A stretch of DNA of 56,410 bases, from positions 1 through 56,410 of the forward strand of contig CAITIS010000078.1 of the NCBI GenBank assembly GCA_903892515.1. Reading direction: 5' to 3'. Position 1 is the first letter of the stretch, and every line of letters begins with the position of its first letter. Origin of the DNA: an uncultured Planctomycetota bacterium (GTDB lineage Bacteria > Planctomycetota > Phycisphaerae > SM23-33). The notes under the pieces were generated by a model. That model was not told the origin of the DNA, did not search any database, and saw only the letters and a program-made list of their open reading frames with translations. The translations under genes were made by a program, and so were the position numbers. Shown one piece after another: positions 52,251-56,410 of this stretch.

Positions 52251-52343
52251 CGTGGCTGCTGGACTCCGCAGCCACGGCACCCGACCGTAACTCATCGATC
52301 TGCAATCTTCGGGCGTAGGGCGTGCAACTTGTTGCACGCGGGG
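52251..52343. repeat. Family A and family C hairpin repeats
   Basis: Family A is at 52251-52282 (CGTGGCTGC, loop TGGACTCC, GCAGCCACG, then GCACCC). Family C is at 52315-52343 (CGTGCAAC-TT-GTTGCACG). Upstream at about 52180-52230 are GTAGGGTGGGC-CCCACC arms. The family A stem has a compensated T-A pair in place of C-G. Confidence 0.75.
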
Positions 52344-52377
52344 TGGGCGTTGCGGGCGGGCTATTTGGACACATCAC

Positions 52378-52406
52378 TTGAACATTTGCACCGCTGCTAT
52401 TACTCT
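52378..52406 (+). promoter_or_regulatory. Weak candidate promoter of the MttB-like gene
   Basis: TTGAAC (52378-52383) and TACTCT (52401-52406) are 17 bases apart, about 27 bases ahead of the start. The -10 box is weak. Confidence 0.25.
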
Positions 52407-52432
52407 CACCGGCCAATCAGAGAGGAATTGAG

Positions 52433-53893
52433 ATGGAACCGATTCGTTTGTTGTCGCGGGAGCAGATGGAACAGATCGACATGGCCGCGCGCGAGATTCT
52501 CGCCCGCACCGGCATGATCGTGCGGTCGCAGGCGGCGCTGGAGCTGCTGGCCAAGTTTGGCTGCGAGGTCGACCGGCCCAATGAGCGCGTGCGCTTCCCG
52601 CGCGATCTGACCGCCCACGTCGTGGAGAAGATGCGGCAATCGCATCTTCGGCCCAGCCAGCCCGAGCGGATGCCCGTGCGCTATTCCCACGTGCGTTTCA
52701 AACCCACGCCGCACCAGGTCCACCAGGACTTCACCGTCAGCGCCGGCGGCTTTGTGCCCTTCATATATGACCTCGACGGCCAGCGCCGCCGCGCCAATGG
52801 CCAGGACGTGCTGTGCTCGATCAACATGGTCAACCACCTTGGCCAGATCAACCTCACGGGCCTGCCCGTGAGCGATCAGGACGTGCCGCCCGACCACCGG
52901 CCGGTGCTCATGGCCTGCCAGCTTGCCCGGTACACGCGCAAGCTCGGCGGCATCGAGACCTTCAGCCTCCGCGACGTCCGGTACATTCACGAACTGGCGA
53001 TGATCGTGGCCGGTTCGGAGCAGGAGTTCCGCCGCAACCCGCGGATCGTCGGCTATGCCGAGGTCCGCTCGCCGCTGTGCTTCGACCGCAACATGATCGA
53101 CATCTTCATGGAATACGTCCGCATGGGCATCCCCCAGACCGTGGACACCATGCCCTGCGGCGGCACGACCGCGCCGATCACGCTGGCGGGCATTCTGGCG
53201 CTGGGCGCGGCCGAGACCATCGCGCCGATGGCCCTGGCGTACGCGGTGCGCGACGACGCCATCGTGGGCATGGACATCAACCCCAGCTACGCCGACATGT
53301 CCAGCGGGCTGTACCGCTACAGCGGTTCGGAACGCCTGCGGCTGCTCATGGCCCGCATTCAACTGCTGTCGGAATATTACGGCTGCCCGACGGGCGTGCA
53401 CGGCGGCAAGACGGATGGGTGCTTCCTGAACGAGCAGGCCGGAGCGGAAAAGATGTCCTCGATGCTGCTGGCGGTGCTGGCCGGGGCGGTGGGCTTCGGC
53501 ACGGTGGGGGCCATTGAAAACGCGGTTACGTTCTCGCCGACGCAACTGGTGCTCGATGACGCCATGGCCGGGTATGTCCGGCACGCCATCAAGCCCGTCG
53601 AGGTGAACGCCCAGACGCTGGCGACGGAGCTGATCGAGTCCGTCGGCCCGGGCGGGAACTTCCTCAGTCACGACAACACGGCCGACAACTTTCGCAGCGA
53701 ACTGCTGCTCTCTTCACTGTTCCCGGCCCACGCCTGGGAAGCCGCCCACTCGCATCCCGAGCTGCACGACGCCACGCGCCACGCCGCCGAGATGGCCAGG
53801 GCACTCTGGCAGCCGCCCGAAGCGCCGGTGCTGTCGGATGCCCAGCTCAAGGCTGTTGACGAACTGGAGACGCGGTACGAGCGCGAGAACTAG
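52433..53893 (+). CDS. Trimethylamine methyltransferase (MttB) superfamily protein, non-pyrrolysine
   Basis: The product is 486 residues (AGAGGA upstream). It matches the MttB barrel family, e.g. AREILARTGMIVRSQAALELLAKFGCEVD, TMPCGGTTAPITLAGILALGAAETIAP, SGSERLRLLMARIQLLSEYYG and a C-terminal HD-rich tail. There is no in-frame TAG, so it lacks the pyrrolysine of true TMA methyltransferases. Such non-Pyl members demethylate quaternary amines such as glycine betaine or carnitine by methylating a corrinoid protein. No corrinoid protein or reactivase is near. Confidence 0.9.
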   Translation: MEPIRLLSREQMEQIDMAAREILARTGMIVRSQAALELLAKFGCEVDRPNERVRFPRDLTAHVVEKMRQSHLRPSQPERMPVRYSHVRFKPTPHQVHQDFTVSAGGFVPFIYDLDGQRRRANGQDVLCSINMVNHLGQINLTGLPVSDQDVPPDHRPVLMACQLARYTRKLGGIETFSLRDVRYIHELAMIVAGSEQEFRRNPRIVGYAEVRSPLCFDRNMIDIFMEYVRMGIPQTVDTMPCGGTTAPITLAGILALGAAETIAPMALAYAVRDDAIVGMDINPSYADMSSGLYRYSGSERLRLLMARIQLLSEYYGCPTGVHGGKTDGCFLNEQAGAEKMSSMLLAVLAGAVGFGTVGAIENAVTFSPTQLVLDDAMAGYVRHAIKPVEVNAQTLATELIESVGPGGNFLSHDNTADNFRSELLLSSLFPAHAWEAAHSHPELHDATRHAAEMARALWQPPEAPVLSDAQLKAVDELETRYEREN

Positions 53894-53917
53894 AACTCTG
53901 TCCGGCCTAGATTGTCG

Positions 53918-53986
53918 GGTGCCACACCTGCGGCGTTTGCAGGTGTGTAAGAGGCACGGCTGCAAACGCCGCAGCCGTGGCACCCA
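53918..53986. repeat. Full-length family A composite element
   Basis: GGGTGCCAC (53918-53926) and GTGGCACCC (about 53977-53985) are terminal inverted repeats. Inside are hairpins ACACCTGC/GCAGGTGT and CACGGCTGC/GCAGCCGTG, and the segment GGCGTTTGC reappears inverted as GCAAACGCC. Confidence 0.8.
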
Positions 53987-54005
53987 CACTATTGCCCCGA
54001 CAAGG

Positions 54006-54103
54006 TACTAGAACTGGTTTCACAACCGTAGCACGGGCGTCCCGCCCGTGGCTAAGTACCGTCACAACGGCCGAAACACTCATGGGCGAGACGCCCATGC
54101 TAC
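54006..54103. repeat. Family E double-hairpin repeat, copy 2
   Basis: The same TACTAGAACTGGTTTC start and the same two hairpins as at 45221-45317, with a few substitutions outside the stems. It follows the family A composite by 19 bases. Confidence 0.8.
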
Positions 54104-54170
54104 AGGGCTACACGGGATGCACGGGATTGGAGATTCCGTTTCTATCTCCTGCATCCCTGCGGGCGTGGCA

Positions 54171-54448
54171 AGAGTTTCTGGCATGTTGTAACACGTGGGC
54201 CAGTATGTTCTTAGCCCGTAGGGCGTCTGAAAGTAGCCCCGCCCCGCAGCGCAGCAAGGGCGGGGAATACGGGAGGCTCTGCTAAGAGCCCCTTGCGGGC
54301 GACTGAGGATCGGACGCCGCCCTTGAGCTTCAGTCGCCCCTGAAGGGCTCGGAATGCTGACGCCGGTCAACCCCGCCCTCCCTGCGGTCGGGACGGGGCT
54401 ACTTTCAGACGCTCTTCGAGCTAGGAAGAGCCGGTGCCAGAAACTTTG
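54171..54448. repeat. Large palindromic element
   Basis: Outer arms AGAGTTTCTGGCA (54171-54183) and TGCCAGAAACTTT (54435-54447) enclose inner arms GCGTCTGAAAGTAGCCCCG (from 54224) and CGGGGCTACTTTCAGACGC (54393-54411), the latter pair perfectly complementary. Smaller G/C-rich hairpins lie in the middle. No protein is evident. It could be a non-autonomous mobile element. Confidence 0.75.
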
Positions 54449-54507
54449 GGCACACCCTCTCTGCCTGATCGGGCGATTTGGCTTCGAAGAGGCGTGGGGG
54501 ATCGGCT

Positions 54508-55194
54508 ATGCTGGGCGGCGTGAAATCAATCCGCAAGTTCTGGCGGCCGTGGATGTGGTTCGTGGCGGTGCCCCTGGGGCTGCTGGCTGTGGGCGGCGGG
54601 GCATGGACGTACGAGCGGTTCGTCAACAACAACTTCCACGAGGTCGTCGCGGGCAAGGTGTACCGCTCGGCCCAGCCCAGCGTCGGCGAGTTCCGCCGCT
54701 GGAACGAGCGCTATCACTTCCGCACGATCATCAACCTGCGCGGCGACAGCAAGACTCCGCCGCTGGTGGCCGAGATCGCCACGGCCCGCGAGCTGAACGT
54801 CAAGTACGTGAGCGTCCCGCTGCCCAACACGCGGCTGCCGGCGGCGTGGGCGCTGCAGCGAGTCGCGCGGGCCATCGAAAAGTCCGCCCAGCCGATGCTG
54901 CTGCACTGCCGGGCCGGCGCCGACCGCACGGGCGTGGCGAGCACCATGGCGGCCATGGCCATTGGCGGGGAGAGCTTCGAACAGGCCCGACGGCACCTCG
55001 GACCGATGTACCTGCACTTCGACCACGACCCGACGCACGTGAGCGGATGTATCGAGCAGTACGAGCAATACTGCCGCCAGAGCAAGGGCGGCCAGACGGG
55101 CGGCTGGCCTGAGTTCCGCGCGTGGCTCTTTAATGAGTTTCGGGGCTTCGACGAGCCCGAGCCGGCAGAGTTGACGACCCAGCCGGGCGATTGA
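54508..55194 (+). CDS. Membrane-anchored dual-specificity/tyrosine phosphatase-like protein
   Basis: The product is 228 residues from the ATG at 54508. One N-terminal membrane helix (about 15-33, MWFVAVPLGLLAVGGG) is followed by a phosphatase domain with the P-loop HCRAGADRTG, catalytic Cys about residue 132, and the upstream NLRGDSKTP loop. This fits the bacterial dual-specificity or tyrosine phosphatase families that act on phosphoproteins, phosphoinositides or cell-surface polymers. The substrate is unknown. Confidence 0.85.
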   Translation: MLGGVKSIRKFWRPWMWFVAVPLGLLAVGGGAWTYERFVNNNFHEVVAGKVYRSAQPSVGEFRRWNERYHFRTIINLRGDSKTPPLVAEIATARELNVKYVSVPLPNTRLPAAWALQRVARAIEKSAQPMLLHCRAGADRTGVASTMAAMAIGGESFEQARRHLGPMYLHFDHDPTHVSGCIEQYEQYCRQSKGGQTGGWPEFRAWLFNEFRGFDEPEPAELTTQPGD

Positions 55195-55198
55195 GAAC

Positions 55199-55366
55199 GG
55201 TGGGGCGGGCACTGCCCGCCATTTGCGGGTGAGATTGTAGGGTGGGCCGAGCCCGCTGTTCGAGGGCGAGTCCCACCTCCGCCAGAACCAGATGGCATAC
55301 CATCGCAGGCGTCGCCGGAAGTGGTGGGGCTCGTCGCAACAGCGCTCCTCGACCCACCCTACATTA
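55199..55366. repeat. GTAGGGTGGGC/GCCCACCCTAC inverted arms
   Basis: GTGGGGCGGGCACTGCCCGCC (55201-55221) and TGTAGGGTGGGCCGAG (from 55237) face CTCGACCCACCCTACA near 55350. The class also occurs near 42728 and 52180. No gene is seen in 55195-55420. Confidence 0.45.
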
Positions 55367-55420
55367 GCATTATGCGTCCGCGAGGCAGCCTCGTGCTATC
55401 GCGAGTCCCGCCTGCTGAGC

Positions 55421-56263
55421 TTACTTCTCCGGCAGCGAAAGGTCCGCCCAGACCATCGGGTGGTCGGATGCGCCGCGTTCGATGAATCCCTTGTCCGTCA
55501 CGGCCAAGCCGCGGGCGATGATCCAATCGATGCGACGCCCCTGGCCCTGCCCGATGGGCGCCGTTGCGTCCGTCACGCCCGGGGTGTGCAGCAGGGCCGA
55601 CAGGACTGGATCATCCTGCGATGAGTTCATGTCGCCCACCAGGATGGCCGGCTCGGAGAGGCTTAAAAACAGGTCGGTCAGCGCCTGGAGTTGCGTCTCG
55701 CGGTATGGCCGGAGCGTGACGTGCGCGATCAGCAGATTCACCGGCCGATCTTGGTACTTCAGCCGCACCAGCAGAGCGCTCTGGAAGGTGTCATTGCCGG
55801 GCGGGCTGGGGAGCATCATGCGCTGCCAACTGAGGACCGGCAGGCGGCACAGCAGGCCGTTGCCGAAGTAATCCTTCCCGAACTGGCGCTCGCTGGGGCT
55901 AAAGAGCCACGGCAGGTTCAGCCGCTCGGCCAGGTCGCTCAGCATGCCGTCGCCGCGGACCTCGTTGAGCCCGGCCACATCCACGCCCTGCAAGTTCTTG
56001 GCGGTCCTGCCCAGGTCAAATCGCCCGTCGAGCCCCTTGCCGCTTTGGATGTTGTAGCTGGCGATGCGGAAGGTCTTGCCCGCAGCTGCCGACGGGGCGG
56101 GGCCATTGAGCGTCCGGCCATACGCGGGGAGGGCGGGGGACTTCCGGCTGTATTGCCAACCCACAAACCCCACCGCCCCGGCCAGCAGCACGGTGGCGGC
56201 AATCGACCAGATACGCCAGAGCTTCGTGCGGTTCGGCTTGTCGCTTGCGGTCGGGTTCTCCAT
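55421..56263 (-). CDS. Membrane-anchored endonuclease/exonuclease/phosphatase (EEP) family protein
   Basis: The product is 280 residues from the ATG at 56263. One N-terminal membrane helix (about 18-36, IAATVLLAGAVGFVGW) precedes an EEP domain: SYNIQ, GLNEVRG (catalytic Glu), VGDMNSSQDDP and the final SDHPMVWADL. EEP members hydrolyse phosphodiesters in nucleic acids, lipids or sphingomyelin. The anchor suggests an extracytoplasmic phosphodiesterase. The right contig end lies about 150 bases upstream of its start. Confidence 0.88.
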   Translation of the reverse strand: MENPTASDKPNRTKLWRIWSIAATVLLAGAVGFVGWQYSRKSPALPAYGRTLNGPAPSAAAGKTFRIASYNIQSGKGLDGRFDLGRTAKNLQGVDVAGLNEVRGDGMLSDLAERLNLPWLFSPSERQFGKDYFGNGLLCRLPVLSWQRMMLPSPPGNDTFQSALLVRLKYQDRPVNLLIAHVTLRPYRETQLQALTDLFLSLSEPAILVGDMNSSQDDPVLSALLHTPGVTDATAPIGQGQGRRIDWIIARGLAVTDKGFIERGASDHPMVWADLSLPEK

Positions 56264-56340
56264 GAGAAGTAGCCTAACCGTTCCCACCCGAACAACGCAA
56301 TTGCCAGAAGGCCCGTGCCGCAGTGGCGCGAGTGCGGGAT

Positions 56341-56372
56341 GGGTGCCGTGGCCGCGGCGTCCAGCGACCACG
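56341..56372 (-). repeat. Family A hairpin repeat, inverted
   Basis: Read on the minus strand: CGTGGTCGC, loop TGGACGCC, GCGGCCACG, then GCACCC. Only one stem base differs from the copy at 9577. It abuts the adapter sequence. Confidence 0.75.
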
Positions 56373-56376
56373 TTTA

Positions 56377-56410
56377 AGATCGGAAGAGCGTCGTGTAGGG
56401 AAAGAGTGTG
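56377..56410. other. Illumina adapter sequence at the contig end (artefact)
   Basis: From 56377 the sequence reads AGATCGGAAGAGCGTCGTG and continues through TAGGGAAAGAGTGT, the TruSeq adapter string. It is not genomic. Confidence 0.93.

Noticed and set aside
52433..53893. Pyrrolysine-containing methyltransferase
   Set aside because: The frame has no in-frame TAG and no pyl genes are present.

Overview
The window is a 56.4 kb GC-rich contig from a Gram-negative-type bacterium. I tentatively place it in Planctomycetota, perhaps a Phycisphaerae-like lineage. The reasons are the mix of housekeeping genes scattered outside their usual operons (groESL, rho, hisA, rpoD), secreted Asp-box and SGNH carbohydrate-active proteins, orphan multi-PAS kinases, an OmpA-type lipoprotein, and gaps packed with palindromic repeats. 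No 16S or ribosomal protein gene is present, so the placement is an inference. The last 33-34 bases match an Illumina adapter, so the right end is an assembly or trimming artefact.

Layout. 1-4.3 kb: end of a possible transposase, a secreted 13-Asp-box propeller protein and a secreted SGNH esterase (both minus strand). 4.6-6.2 kb: a membrane family 2 glycosyltransferase with its own promoter. 6.6-9.5 kb: a sigma54-like promoter, a degenerate receiver-domain protein, groES-groEL and a strong terminator. 9.7-14.2 kb: zinc alcohol dehydrogenase, an outer-membrane-like protein, an orphan PAS histidine kinase and a small membrane protein. 14.4-18.1 kb: iorA-iorB-paaK, a translationally coupled aryl-pyruvate oxidation and aryl-CoA operon. 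18.4-20.6 kb: xylulokinase and a small Cys-motif protein bracketed by a pair of inverted-repeat elements. 20.8-23.3 kb: the outstanding gene, an M50-like membrane metalloprotease domain fused to a circularly permuted enolase. 23.7-28.0 kb: a six-PAS sensor kinase containing an exact triplication, and a divergent GT-B glycosyltransferase. 28.1-30.9 kb: a split LigD NHEJ operon (ligase, Ku, polymerase). 31.1-36.2 kb: a decayed transposase next to an RND pump and its membrane fusion lipoprotein. 36.5-41.6 kb: a structured leader with terminator, a propeller lipoprotein, then an NlpC/P60 lipoprotein, a dipeptide epimerase and a DUF819 permease that look like murein-peptide salvage. 42.0-48.4 kb: flavin reductase, Rho, HisA, OmpA lipoprotein, small membrane protein and RpoD. 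48.5-56.3 kb: small unknowns, YjbQ, a radical SAM protein, a non-pyrrolysine MttB homologue, a dual-specificity-type phosphatase and an EEP-family phosphodiesterase.

How genes work together. Overlapping stop and start codons (ATGA or GTGA) tie together iorA/iorB/paaK, ku/ligD-pol and epimerase/DUF819, and the NlpC/P60 gene overlaps the epimerase gene by 14 bases, so these are the functional units I trust most. Most other genes appear to be single transcription units separated by repeats.

The most novel item is the gene at 20855-23302. Every residue of the yeast enolase active site that I could align is conserved, but the enolase N-terminal capping domain lies after the barrel, and the whole enzyme is tethered behind a multi-pass HEMGH-containing membrane domain. 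The second notable layer is the intergenic repeat system: at least six families of short hairpins, several showing compensatory base changes between copies, many ending in the same GGCACCC string.
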